NCBI RefSeq assembly: GCF_000471905.2
Contig: NW_006494931.1
Location: 5,956,083-6,020,082 of the forward strand
Reading direction: 5' to 3'
Origin: Amborella trichopoda
Taxonomy: Eukaryota; Streptophyta; Magnoliopsida; Amborellales; Amborellaceae
Length of the DNA stretch: 64,000 nucleotides
Shown piece by piece: positions 54,226 through 64,000 of the stretch (the first letter of the stretch is position 1; each line of letters begins with the position of its first letter). The notes beneath the pieces are model-generated. The model saw only the letters and a program-made list of their open reading frames with translations, had not been told where the DNA came from and did not search any database. Both the position numbers and the translations under genes were made by a program.

Positions 54226-55740
54226 CAGTGATTTAAAAAACGGATCGGTGCCCCGAATCAGGCACTTCAAAAACCCATCTGGATCAGTGAAATGGCGATC
54301 CGGATGGGGAATCTCGGTCGGATTAAGCTTTAAAAAATTTCAAATAAAATATTAAAATTAATTATAAATATTTTCTTTTAGGAATCCAATAAGAAATGAG
54401 GATACTCCATTGTTAACTTTCACTTTTTTCATCAATTTGTGAATATTGAGATGTTTTTTCCTCGTATAAACTTATGTTAACCATTAAATTTACATCACAC
54501 ATAAGAAAAATTATATAATTATCATGGATAAAATATATAATCATACATGGATTACAATAAAGAGTAGATTTAATCGTTAAAAAATGGCCATCAAAATCTC
54601 AAATTGGCAGAAAGCCCTAATCCCCTAAAAAAACCCAAATTATTACAAACTAACAAATTATAATCCAAATTTATTACAACCTAACTAACTATAATGTTAT
54701 ATGCTGAAATTAATAATGTTGGTTTAAATTTTATAATTATTTTATTTTATAAATAATAACAAATCAAAAATATTTTGTAATACGATCTAATTTAAAATGT
54801 ATTATTGAGAACTGTAAAAAAGATAATAAATTACATGATTTATAATGAAAAAATAAAAAATTTGATTATAAATTATTAGAATGCATACTAATTTTCAAAA
54901 GAACACTTTAATTCTTCAAAATTTTAATTTTTTAGATTTCTAAAACAAATTTAGTAAAAGAGATTGTTAATAGAAAGAGAGAGATTTCAAATGGAATAAA
55001 TTTTTTTTAAAAAAAAATTAATTTTATAGATTTATAGAATAAATTTAATAAAAAAGATTGTTAATAAAAAGAGAGATTTAAAAAAAATAAAAAAATAAAA
55101 AATAAATAAAAATTAAAAATGTTAAAAAAAAGATTTATTTTCTGCTTATTTTTGTTGTTAAGTTGACAACAAAAATAAAATAAGATGTGTCCAAGGCGAG
55201 AATCGCACTTGAGAAGTGAAGGCTCTACCGTGGAAGTGATAATCATTCTGCCACATCAGCACAAGTGTAATTGTTTTCTATATTAATAGTATTTATCCAA
55301 ATTATATTATAATTTAACGCACCGTGGGAATTATCCTACATCCAAGTTTTAGATTGATGTCTATAAATTGCTTTGTAAGTTTCCAAACAATTGCATGCGT
55401 ATGCCTAAGGTTGCCATCCACGTGCGGCCGGTGGGGGAACGGTAGTTCCTTCCCACGTGTGGATACAGAGAATCGGCGATGTTTTGGCCACGCGCTAACT
55501 CGCTATGTGACGTCATACGGGCGATATGATGTCACACAAGCGGTTCTGTTCGCGGTTCTGTTCTAGAACCAAGTGGTTCCTGCAATATAACGTCACATAA
55601 GCGGTTCTGTTTTAGAATCGGGCGGCTTGATTTTATACTGGAATAGATATGGGGTAACTGACCCATGAAAGCTCGGACGAGTCACAACCAATTTTTAAAT
55701 AAGTGGTTACGAGAGAGATCGTCGATTTTTAAATCACTAA
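54226..55740 (+). mobile_element. hAT-like non-autonomous element, copy B
   Basis: The left end is CAGTGATTTAAAAAACGGAT. The reverse complement of the right end reads TTAGTGATTTAAAAATCGAC, so the termini form an imperfect inverted repeat of about 20 bp. Possible target duplication: GTTAGTTG (54218-54225) and GTTAGGAG (55741-55748), 6 of 8. Co-linear with copy A at 1776-3436, for example AACTTATGTTAACCATTAAA (1996-2045 region versus 54470) and TATTAGAATGCATAC. Subterminal CGGTTCTGTTCTAGAACC repeats lie at 55540-55615. No transposase. Confidence 0.65.
55187..55262 (-). other. tRNA-like block in hAT-like copy B
   Basis: The minus strand reads TGTGGCAGAATGATTATCAC, then CACTTCTCAAGTGCGATTCT, corresponding to the A-box-like and B-box-like parts of the block at 2870-2948. 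The B box is more decayed here (GCGATTCTC). Confidence 0.4.
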
Positions 55741-57540
55741 GTTAGGAGAGGAAGGGAGGAATATAATAAGAGAAAAAAAAAAAAAAGTGCTTTTGGTTTA
55801 GAGAGAGAGTGGGCTGTGCATTGGTTTTTTATTGTGAGAGAGGGAGAGAGAGTCGAAATATGGGTTTGTTGGTTTTACGCCTTAAGGTCGTACGGGGAAC
55901 GAAAACCTCACGAAAAATGGCCGAAACGAAATGAGGAAAACGAAAAGAAAAGGGGTTTTCGTTTGGGCATGTTTTAGAGAGAGAAAGAACAGTGGTGAGA
56001 GGCAGAGACGAAAATAGGCGCGCAAGAGGTTGCGGAGAGAATAGCAAGTGGCTGAGAGGGGGCAACTGTGGGCGTTCGCTATTGGATTTAGAGAGAGAAA
56101 GGGCAGCAAGGTTGCTGCGAGGTGGCGGATATGGCGGGTGCAGGAAGAAGAAAGAGATATGGGCGAGGATAAGAGGAAAGGGTCAGCAGCCAGCTGTCGT
56201 CTGGTGCGAGAGAGGCAGAGAAGAGAGGAAGCCTAGTTGCAGGCAGTGGAGGTGAAGGAGAGAAGGCAAGGACAGGGTGAATGACGGAACTTGCACGCAA
56301 CTGGAGGAAGTCACAGGAGGGTTGTGGTAGCGATTGAAGAAAAAAGAAGGTGAGGTGATGGCTGCTATAGTGGCTGCAGTAAGAAATGGCGAAGATAGAG
56401 ATGAGGGAGTTGCTGCTGGTGGTGATTGAGGAAGAAAGAGGCGGAGACAGGGCAGTAGAGGGAGGAGGTGGCAGCTGGTTGGAGTGGAGAGATGTGGTGG
56501 CAGCTGGTTTAGAAGAAGATGGAAAAGGTTTTTGGAGGTGGAACAACAAGGTAAGGTGGTTGAGTGAGGCTGCAACTGGGTGGAGGAGATGAAGGAGACG
56601 GGAGCAGAGCTGGAGAGAAAGAGCTAGCGATTTGGTTGCTGCCCGGCACAGCAGGCTGAGAGGAAGGAGGCAGATAAAGGGGACAGGAGTTGCAGAGGTT
56701 GTTGCCAAAGAGACTGGCTGGAGAGGTTGCTGCTTGGTTGCAAAGAGTCGAAGGGAAAGAGTTGAAGGGAGTTGGCAGCAGTGGCAGATCTTGGATGGAA
56801 ACAGTAGGCATAAGACTGGAGAAAAGGCGGTGAGCCGGGGAGAGGCACACGGCGATGGTGGTTTTGGGTAGGATAGATCGCACACGGCAGTGAGGGAAGA
56901 GGAGTGAGTGCGCACGGCAATGGGGTTAGGAAAGAGGCGCGTACGGCTATAGGACTAGGAAAGGGGGACATAAGTTGGAGGGTCGCCCGAGACGTTGATA
57001 AGAAGGGAGATTTAGGAGACAGTGATCGCACGGGATCACAGATTATGTTAGGGAACATGAGTGTGCACCAAAAAGATGTGAGGTGAGGGCGAGCAGAAAA
57101 AGATAAAAAAAAAAAGACGTACGTAAGGTACTATTACGCATTGGATGAAAGTGATCATGCAGGGGTAAAAGGAAAAGGAAAAGGAAATAGGGTTGGTGGT
57201 CATGTGGCATCACGAGCAAGAAGGAGAGAAAAACGAAGGAAAAAAAAGTGAAGCACCGACGGCTATAAGTTTCTGCTCTCTCTAGAAGAGGCGCGAGAAA
57301 GAGAGATAAAGAAGGAGAGAAAAAGAGAGGAAGAAGAAAACGAGAGGAAGAAAGTGTAGCACCTATGGGCGACAGGCTTCCACTCTCTCTCGAAGAGCAG
57401 AGAGAAAGAGAGAAAAGAAAAAAAGAGAGAGACAAACAAACACTCAGCCCAAGGGTACCGACTCGAAAAAAATTTTATCTCAAGACGTGACCCAACAATA
57501 GGCAAGATAAAAAAAAAATTAAGCAAGTGAAAGGTCACTG
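55741..57540 (-). repeat. Polypurine (minus: polypyrimidine) tract of the minus LTR
   Basis: GAGAGAGAAAG- and AGGAGGTGGCAGC-type sequence on the plus strand. The CT-rich complement yields long Ser/Leu/Pro-rich pseudo-frames (for example 56915-56088). It corresponds to the CT-rich body of the other Tat LTRs. In 56040-56900, GCTGC/GGTTG-rich units occur instead of the GAGCCGACGGC phrases of copy 2. Confidence 0.7.
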
Positions 57541-57548
57541 TACAATGG

Positions 57549-57585
57549 TATATATAGAATTGTGCCCAAACATGGATGGATTGAT
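57549..57585 (-). promoter_or_regulatory. LTR promoter block of the minus LTR
   Basis: The minus strand reads ATCCATGTTTGGGCACAATT then CTATATATACC; the TATA box is at 57557-57549. Same block as in LTRs at 11790-11820 and 61898-61925. Confidence 0.6.
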
Positions 57586-58808
57586 CAAAATTAAACCTAA
57601 TTGTTAGAAATTAAGATTTAATTGAATTAAAAGAATTTAAAAAATAAAGTGCAAAATAATATATTTGCCCCTTTCTAACAATATGTGGAATTCCAAAACA
57701 GTCTTTATGCTGCCTTAAAACTTACGTGATCTTTCATAGATGATCGGAGGTTATTGTTTTCTTGTAGGGCTCGGCATGACATTCGATTTGATACCAACTT
57801 TGAACCATGGGTCGTGTTTTTATAGCATAATCATGCAACTTGAAATTTAGATGAATCTTGAAACTTCGGATCGATAGTGTGTTCGTTTCTTGATGTTTTT
57901 CTGTGATTTCTTGGCTGGATCACACTGAGCATGCCGTCACGATCGCAGGGCAACAAACACAACTCGATTCCGTGCTCGGACGAAGATTTTGTAACTTTTG
58001 ACTTTTTGTGAGAATCTAAAATTCCGACAACAGAATTTGTAGTCACTTCATCGGCTTCATATGTAGAATCTGATCGTTCATCATGTACGAGGTTTGAACT
58101 AGAGATAGTCTTAGACCTTAAGCATGTGATGGAATTAGTTTCTCGTAGATCGAGCTCTCAAGCGATATGATTTGGCTGCTCGAGTAAGGTACGAAGCTGC
58201 TAATTTTTCTGCACTTTCTTCATGGATCAACAACTTCTCTCTAGTTTTTCTTCGCGTTGGGGCATCATTGCGGGGCGTGCCACATATCGAAACGCTTGTC
58301 TTGACGAGACGAACATACTCTATCAAGTTTGAGCCCGATCCGATCTCGGATGAGGGAGATATAAGCGTCAAAATTCACTATTTGTGATTGCCCCTTTAAT
58401 GCAGCTGAGTTGCAGGGCGGGCGCACGGGAATACGTGCCTCCTCCTATTTTGCTCTTTCGTTTATAACGTCTTCCTGGGATGTCCATTCAAGCTTAAATT
58501 TGACTCTTGGGGGTTTTCAACCATGCCAAATGTAATGGCAGTGGTCCCACAGAAAATTGAGACACCGAAAATATAGCTCTAGTTATAGGGTCCGTTTTAG
58601 GGTGCTAGAGGTTGATTCTCTCAAAACTGTTTCTCAGTCTGTGCTGCCATAGACATATCTGAATGTGATGAAACTTGGTAGGAGAATTTTGAGAGTCCTT
58701 ATGAAGATCTTGGCGGGTTCTGGTGCTATTATGAGACTGTCAAAATTTCCACTGTTTGTTAGGCTTTATTGATCGGGGACCCATAATGATGAAAAATATC
58801 TTCCAACA

Positions 58809-60229
58809 GCATGCCCCGCCGAATGTTGTCCTTCAAGAGGAGCGAGAAGTACAATCTTTTGGGAAATTTCCCTTGGCTAGCCACAGGCCTATGTGAACAC
58901 CGAGGAGGTCCACGCAATGCTGTAACTAGGATGCTCTAACGTTTGGATGTAATGTACAAGTCCATCCATGGAGACTTTAGGGAGAGAAGAGACTTTTAAG
59001 GGATCTATCGAAGTCCTCACCCTCAAGGGACTATTGGCGATTCTGACAGTTTGAGGATTTTGTAGGGACCTCCTTGGTTCAGAATCGGACCTATTTGGAA
59101 GTCAAATGCTATGAACCTTTGGTCGGCATTGTTTGCTGCTACACTAGGATTGCTTTTGATGATCAGAGTATCTCTGTAGGTCCCCTCTAACGAGGTCCAG
59201 AAGGGGGCTTCTGACCTATGTCAAAGATCTAGGCCTATCGGCTAGAGGGAATTTTGGCGAGGCGGCCTCGTGGGCCCATCTTGCCAAGTCTAGTCGGGGC
59301 ATTTTTAGCAGCCTATCCCCAAAAATCTGGGCCTGTTGGCTACGGAAAGTTTTTAGTGAGGCAATTTGATGGCGAGACATCACCCAGAAGTCTCTGGCAG
59401 GTTAGGCCCTGGCTTTGTCAATTTCTTGCCTTCGTGGGGATCTTTAGCATTTTTGAGGGATCTTTCGGTCGTCGTCCTCACCCTCAAGGACTCTTGTTGT
59501 TTTTAGAGGTGAAGTGTGGGAGATCTTATGAGGCTCTCACTCTCGGGTGAGCCATTTTGCGATGTGATTGGATACTGGTAGTTGAGGATTTTAGGTAAAC
59601 CTCATTAGGATTATGACTGTTTGGCAATTGGGTGCCGGCTGAAGCTGTGGTGTTGTGTCAACCTGTTTTGTTTGTCCAAGCACCCTTTACGGGTTTTCAC
59701 TTGAACAAGGGAAGTGGCGCCCTGAAGACAGTTTTCACCAACCTTCTTGATTTTTAGACTATTTTACCCATGACCTTGTGGCCATTGTCTACCCTTTTCG
59801 TGTCTTCGAGACCTATGCAAAGCCGTTTAACGTCATGCCGCCAAGACGTACACTATAGTTTAGGGTCATACAACTGGACCGCAGTAGTGATGAATGGCAA
59901 TCTGTGGAGGCCATAGGGTGATTACGGTGATGGTTTTGACTCACTTTGGGGAGATGGTACGAGGCAGCTTATGAAAGATGGAAGATATATGAATGGTGGG
60001 TGAAAAATGGTGACCCACTAGCTTATGACGAGTATAGATGGCAAGATGGTTCTCCATTTTGTGAGCATGGGTGAGACTCACTAGGGAATGATGAATAATG
60101 GTAGTGAAGTGCATGGGCTCACTGGGAAATTTATGAAGGTGGTGTGCGCACATGTGAAGGCGAGTTTGAGGTCGTGCCTCTGGGACCTAGGCAAAATGGC
60201 ATACAATGATGGACCTCAGTCTGCACTGC
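58809..60229 (-). other. Post-pol region of the minus Tat element
   Basis: No gene. In reverse complement it shows, in order toward the LTR, the post-pol motif (59853-59880), GTCACGGGTAAAATAG-like units (59690-59800, as at 48818), GGTGAAAACC and AAGTGAAAACC (as at 48860-48905), GCCAACAGGCCCAGATTTTT (as at 49380), and ACAACATTCGGCGGGGCATGC just before the LTR. The frame at 59254-59550 (98 codons, plus) has no family support. Confidence 0.6.
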
Positions 60230-60680
60230 CTTATAGCTTGGACCGTGGTTTTGCAGTTTAAAGTCATGGAACTAAGACCATGCAGTTTAAGGTCGGGCAA
60301 CTAGACCTCCACTACAATTTAAGGTCATATAGTTTGGACCGTAGCTATGCAATTTAAAGTAATGCAGCTAGGACTAAGTAGTTTAAGGTCGTGCAACTAG
60401 ACCTCCGCTACAGTTTAAGGTCATGTAGTTTAGACCTTGACTGTGTAGTTTAGGGTCATGAGGCTATGGCCAAGGCTGTGCAGTTTAAGGTCTTGCAACA
60501 CGGACCATGGCTATGCAGTTTAGGCTCATGCAGCTAGGACCAAGGCTGTGCAGTTTAAGGTCATGTAGCATGGACCATGGCTATGCAATTTAGGGTCATG
60601 CGGCTAGGACCAAGGCTGTGCAGTTTAAGGTCATGCAACACAGACCATAGTTGTGCAGTTTAGTTATGCGGCTAGGACCC
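60230..60680 (-). repeat. 35-bp minisatellite arranged as 70-bp dimers
   Basis: CAGTTTAAGG at 60481, 60551 and 60621 (step 70), with an alternating half at 60516 (CAGTTTAGGCTCATG) giving 35-bp monomers of two types. Reverse complement of a unit, GGTCCTAGCTGCATGACCTT then AAACTG, is the post-pol motif of the family. About 12 monomers; less regular left of 60440. Confidence 0.85.
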
Positions 60681-60682
60681 AA

Positions 60683-62540
60683 TGTTGGAAGATATTTTTC
60701 ATCATCATGGGGCCTGCGCTCAATAAACCTAGCAAACAGTGGAAATTCAAACAGTCTCATAATATCCCCAAAATGGGCCAAGACCTTCATGAGCATTCTC
60801 AAAAGTCTCCTGTCAAGTTTCATCGTATTCCGACATGTCTAAGGCAACGCAGACTGAGAAACAGTTCCGGCAGAATCGGCTTCTAGCACCCTGAAACAAA
60901 CTCTATAACTAGAGCTACATTTTTGTTGTCTCAAATTGTTGTGGGACAAATTTCAGCTTAAACGGGCACTCCAGGAAGAAGTTATAGGTAAAAGAGTGAA
61001 ACAGGAGGAGTCGTACGCTATTCCCGTGTCGCCACCCTGCAACCCACAACATTGAAGGGACAGTCACAACGAGTGACTTTTGACACTCATATCTCAGTCG
61101 TCCGAAGTCGGATCAAATCCAAATTTTGTGAACGTGTTCGTCTTATCAAGACGAGCGTTTCAATATGTGGTACTCCTCGTGACGACACCTGAGCTGAGAG
61201 AAAAGCTAAAGAGAAGTTGTTGATCTGTGAAGAAAGTGCAGAAAGATCAGCAGCGTCGTGCCTCGCTTGAGCGGTCAAATCACGCTGCTCGCAAGCCTGA
61301 TCGACATGAGGCCAATTCCATCTCGTGCATAAGGTCTCGGGTATCTCTGACCTGAACCCCGTACATGATGAACGGTCGAATTCTGTACACGAAATCGATG
61401 AAGCGACTGCAAATTCCATCATCGGGATTCCAGATTCCGACCAAAAGTCCAAAGTTACGAAATCTTTGTTCGGGCATGGAATCGAGCAACGTTTGTTGCC
61501 CCGCGATCGTGACAGCATGCTCAGTGTACTCCAGCGAAGAAATCATAGAAAAATATCAAGGAACGTTTTCACAATCGATCAGAAGTTTCAAGATTCATTC
61601 AAATTTCAAGTCACATGATCGTGGGTTAAAAACACAATCTGGCTCAAAGTTGGTATCAAATCGATCACCAGGCCGAGCCCTACAAGAAAGCAATCATCTT
61701 TCGATTAACCGGGTATTAGAATGACCCCGGATCATCCATGCAATATCCTGCAAGTTCTGGGGCAATATAGGGACTGTTATGGAATTCTACAAATTGTTAG
61801 GAAGGGGCAAATCCGTCAGTTTGCACCCTATTTTCTAATTTCTTTTAATTCAATTTAATCTTAATTTTCAGCAATTAGGGTTACTTTTGATCAATCACCC
61901 ATGTTTGGAGCAAATTCTATATATACAACGTATCATCATTGTATGCAAAGGACTCAATCCCTCACAAAAAGAGAGAGTTTTTACTTAATACAATTTCTCT
62001 TTCTTCTCGTTGTTGTGTCACGTTTAGAGAGAGAGTAAGGTGAGAGAAACTTTTGAACCGATACCCTCAAGCTTGAGGTAAATCTTCTCTCTCTTCCTTT
62101 GTTTTCTTTTCTTCTCTCTCTTCCCTCCCTTTTCTTTTTCCTCTTCTCCATCTGAGGTCCTCTCAGAGACCATGCACCACAGTGGCAGTGTCGTGCATGC
62201 CTCTCCTACAGTCTCACAGATCGCTCATGGTGATGGCAGCGCCATGTGCGAGCTTCCTTCTCTCTCTCTTTTATTCTCTATCTCCCTGCGAGACTGGCCA
62301 ATGGTGCTGCTCATCGCCGTCCGCAGACATATCCTCAATGTCTCAGCGTGGAACGTGGGTAGCAAAACTTATTGTTGTCCGCGAGGGCTTCGCCTTGTCA
62401 CATGACTATTGCAGGCAGCGACGCCCATCGTCGTCCGCAAAGGGTCGTGACAATACCCGTCGTCGCTCGCAAGCTTCGTTCGCACCTTTCTCTAACCGTC
62501 GTCGTTCGCCTCACGAGAGGCAGCTATCGCGCGACCTGTG
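60683..62540 (+). mobile_element. 5' LTR and leader of Tat copy 3, 3'-truncated
   Basis: TGTTGGAAGATATTTTTCAT at 60683 matches the start of the minus LTR; the sequence just upstream (35-bp repeats) is different, which fixes this boundary. U3 aligns with the reverse complement of 58808-57540. After the promoter comes a short CT tract (62085-62150), then phrases such as GCTCATCGCCGTCCGC and CATCGTCGTCCGCAAAGG that resemble the 57-bp unit of copy 1. The LTR tail, primer-binding site, gag, protease and RT are missing: at about 62540 it joins RNase H. Confidence 0.75.
61895..61927 (+). promoter_or_regulatory. LTR promoter block of copy 3
   Basis: CACCCATGTTTGGAGCAAAT followed by TCTATATATAC; the TATA box is at 61918-61925. 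It is the best TATA box of the three LTRs of this subfamily. Confidence 0.65.
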
Positions 62541-62790
62541 AGAAGTTAGACCTGGAGCATCTGAACATCTTCGGCGACTCAGAGCTGGTTATCCGACAAC
62601 TTAAAGGGATTTGTGATGTAAGGATGGATACTCTCAAGCCTTATCATGACACAAACAAAACTTATTTGGCCCGGTTGGATGATTTCTCCTTGAGTCACAT
62701 CCCTAAAAGGCTAAACTCACAGGCTGATGCACTCTCAAAGCTCGGTGCCACCATTCAATTTTCTACACTAAGGCCCACTCCAATCTGGGT
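62541..62790 (+). pseudogene. RNase H C-terminal part of Tat copy 3
   Basis: LDLEHLNIFGDSELVIRQLK, then CDVRMDTLKPYHDTNKTYLA, HIPKRLNSQADALSKLGATI: the C-terminal half of the second (Tat-type) RNase H with two of the catalytic Asp residues (D-S-E-L-V and A-D-A-L). The first Asp and the Glu lie in the missing part. The same frame runs back into the LTR leader to 62372, giving a 301-codon chimeric frame to 63277. Confidence 0.85.
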
Positions 62791-64000
62791 AACCGACTGG
62801 AGACACGTCGACTTGAGAACCGAAGTTGACACAGATGATGAGAGGGATGTCTTCCCTGAATGTCTTCCTTACCCATTCGGGGCACTTCTCGCGGCAAAAG
62901 ATGTCATTGAGGCAGAGCAGGAGATGCCTCAAGGTAAAGAATCCAAGTTCAAGAAGCAGGGGCCCGAATTTTTTGACCCGATGTGTGCACAGGTTGAACA
63001 AGTTGAAGACTGGAGGGAGCCATTCATGGACTTCATAAAGCATGGAAGGCTATCTCAAGATCGAGCGGAACGTAACGGCGTACGACAGATGTCTACCAAG
63101 TACACCTTTCTCAACGGGGACGTTCTCTTTCATCAATCATTTGATATAATTCTCCTCAGATGCGTCGATACACAAGAGGCGAGCAAGGTACTCGAGGACG
63201 TGCATTCAGGTATCTGTGGGCTGCATCAGTCTGACCCTAAGCTCTACGAGCGCATCCGCAGACTCAACTATTATTGACCTTCCATGGTGGCCGACACTCA
63301 AAGCTATGTCAAAAGATGCCAAGTGTGCCAAATTCATTCAAGCCTCATTCATCAGCCCCTGAAGCCACTCCATCCTATAGTGACATCATGGCCCATTTCC
63401 CAATGGGGTATGGATATTGTAGGACCCATCGACCCTCCTTTTGCCCTGGGTCATGCCTTCATTCTGGTAGAGACATATTACTTCTCCAAGTGGGCTGAGG
63501 CAGTCCCTCTCAAACAAGTTCCAGGGACCACTAGGGATAACTTCATGTGTCACCACATTATATACTGGTTGGGGTTCCGAACCGAATAATCTCTGATAAT
63601 AGCCCCCAGTTAAGAAGCCATCACGTTGATCGCCTTACCAACCAGTTCGGTTTCGAGTGGAAGTACTCGACCATGCACTACCCTCGAGCCAACGGTTTAG
63701 CTGAGGAGTTCAACAAAACGTTGTGCGGGGTACTCCGGAAGTCTGTCTCAAAGTCAAAGAAGAACTGACATGAGAAGCTACCTGAGGCTCTGTGAGCCTA
63801 TCACACCACCACTCGCAATGCTACAAACTCGACCCTTTTTTCCCTGGTCTTTGGAGGTGAGGCAGTCCTACCCCTCGAGGTTCAAATACCCTCACTCCGT
63901 GTCACTATACATCAAGGACTAACCGATGATGAGAGGGTTAAGCTCCGTTACCAAGAGTTGGATGCCCTTGATGAAAAGAGACTAGAGGCTCAGCAGAACC
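62791..64000 (+). pseudogene. Integrase of Tat copy 3 (continues beyond window)
   Basis: Linker FFDPMCAQVEQVEDWREPFM, then HHCC zinc region (VHSGICGLHQSDPKLYERIR; YVKRCQVCQIHSSLIHQPL). A Trp-to-stop change (TGA, 63275-63277) lies within it. Core: QWGMDIVGP with Asp at 63413-63415, YFSKWAEAVPLKQVP; after a frameshift near 63570, RIISDNSPQ with Asp at 63595-63597 and GLAEEFNKTL with Glu at 63703-63705. Exactly 35 residues separate these two, so the D,D35E geometry is kept. LPLEVQIPSLRVTIHQGL follows near 63880. Two simple lesions plus later stops disable it. The 3' end is outside. Confidence 0.9.

Larger units (their letters stand above)
53486..58808 (-). mobile_element. Minus-strand LTR of a Tat element, with hAT-like copy B nested
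   Basis: Reading on the minus strand, it starts TGTTGGAAGATATTTTTC at 58808, matching the plus-strand LTR at 60683. It then runs through U3 (to about 57540), a long tract purine-rich on the plus strand (57540-55741), hAT-like copy B, an A-rich stretch and the family tail (53780-53486), ending CACCTAGCCA at 53486. Length without copy B is about 3.8 kb. The bases outside (CTCTC left, GCATG right) do not match; upstream on the minus strand lies a post-pol region, so this is a 3' LTR and not a solo LTR. Confidence 0.8.

Noticed and set aside
56088-56915. Long minus-strand Ser/Leu/Pro-rich frame
   Set aside because: Complement of the purine-rich tract in the minus LTR; product of composition.
53486-58808. 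Minus LTR as a solo LTR inserted in copy 2
   Set aside because: The 5-bp flanks (CTCTC and GCATG) differ, and the right flank is internal sequence of the same family, so it is a 3' LTR of a larger element.
59254-59550. 98-codon plus-strand frame
   Set aside because: It lies antisense within the post-pol region of the minus element; similar sequence in copy 2 (49100-49450) has no matching frame.

Overview
This window is plant nuclear DNA, almost certainly heterochromatin of a flowering plant; the species cannot be read from it. Every protein match I can make belongs to transposable elements typical of plants: a Tekay/Del-like chromovirus with a C-terminal chromodomain, several Tat/Ogre-like Ty3/gypsy elements with a second RNase H, an antisense plant-mobile-domain (PMD) gene, hAT-like non-autonomous elements and foldback MITEs. 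I found no host gene, rRNA, intact tRNA or CRISPR. All coding regions are broken by stops, frameshifts or deletions. A 350-base run of N lies in a pyrimidine tract at 52154-52503.

Layout from left to right. 1-1774: AT-rich DNA with two foldback MITEs. 1776-3436: hAT-like copy A. About 3517-10992: a Tekay-like element (5' LTR with a 52-bp minisatellite, PBS, gag, protease, RT, RNase H, integrase, chromodomain) without its 3' LTR. 10991-31095: Tat copy 1, which has an LTR cut at its 5' side, gag-pol ending at 20812, then a long post-pol region with minisatellites, an antisense PMD gene (25895 to 21660, minus strand) and a smaller antisense ORF (28408 to 27986). About 31096-53485: Tat copy 2, a giant element of about 22 kb with both LTRs (31096-35613 and 50070-53485, the latter cut short), a good PBS, gag, RT and dual RNase H, an integrase that has lost its core, and an antisense ORF split by a 1338-bp solo LTR that has an exact 5-bp target duplication. 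53486-60682: a minus-strand relative, represented by its 3' LTR (with hAT-like copy B nested inside it) and its post-pol region. 60683-64000: Tat copy 3 on the plus strand, whose LTR leader runs straight into RNase H and integrase and then leaves the window.

The Tat LTRs share one plan: TGTT start, a conserved promoter block just before a TATA box, then 2-3 kb of CT-rich sequence punctuated by GC-rich near-palindromes or a 57-bp hairpin minisatellite, then a conserved tail ending ACCA. The post-pol regions also share a plan: a 28-nt motif just after the pol stop, amplified to different degrees in different copies, then element-specific minisatellites, and antisense ORFs in copies 1 and 2. The most informative observations are the frame-preserving solo-LTR insertion in the copy 2 antisense ORF, the shared post-pol motif, the palindromes inside the pyrimidine LTRs, and the pair of hAT-like elements carrying a tRNA-like block.
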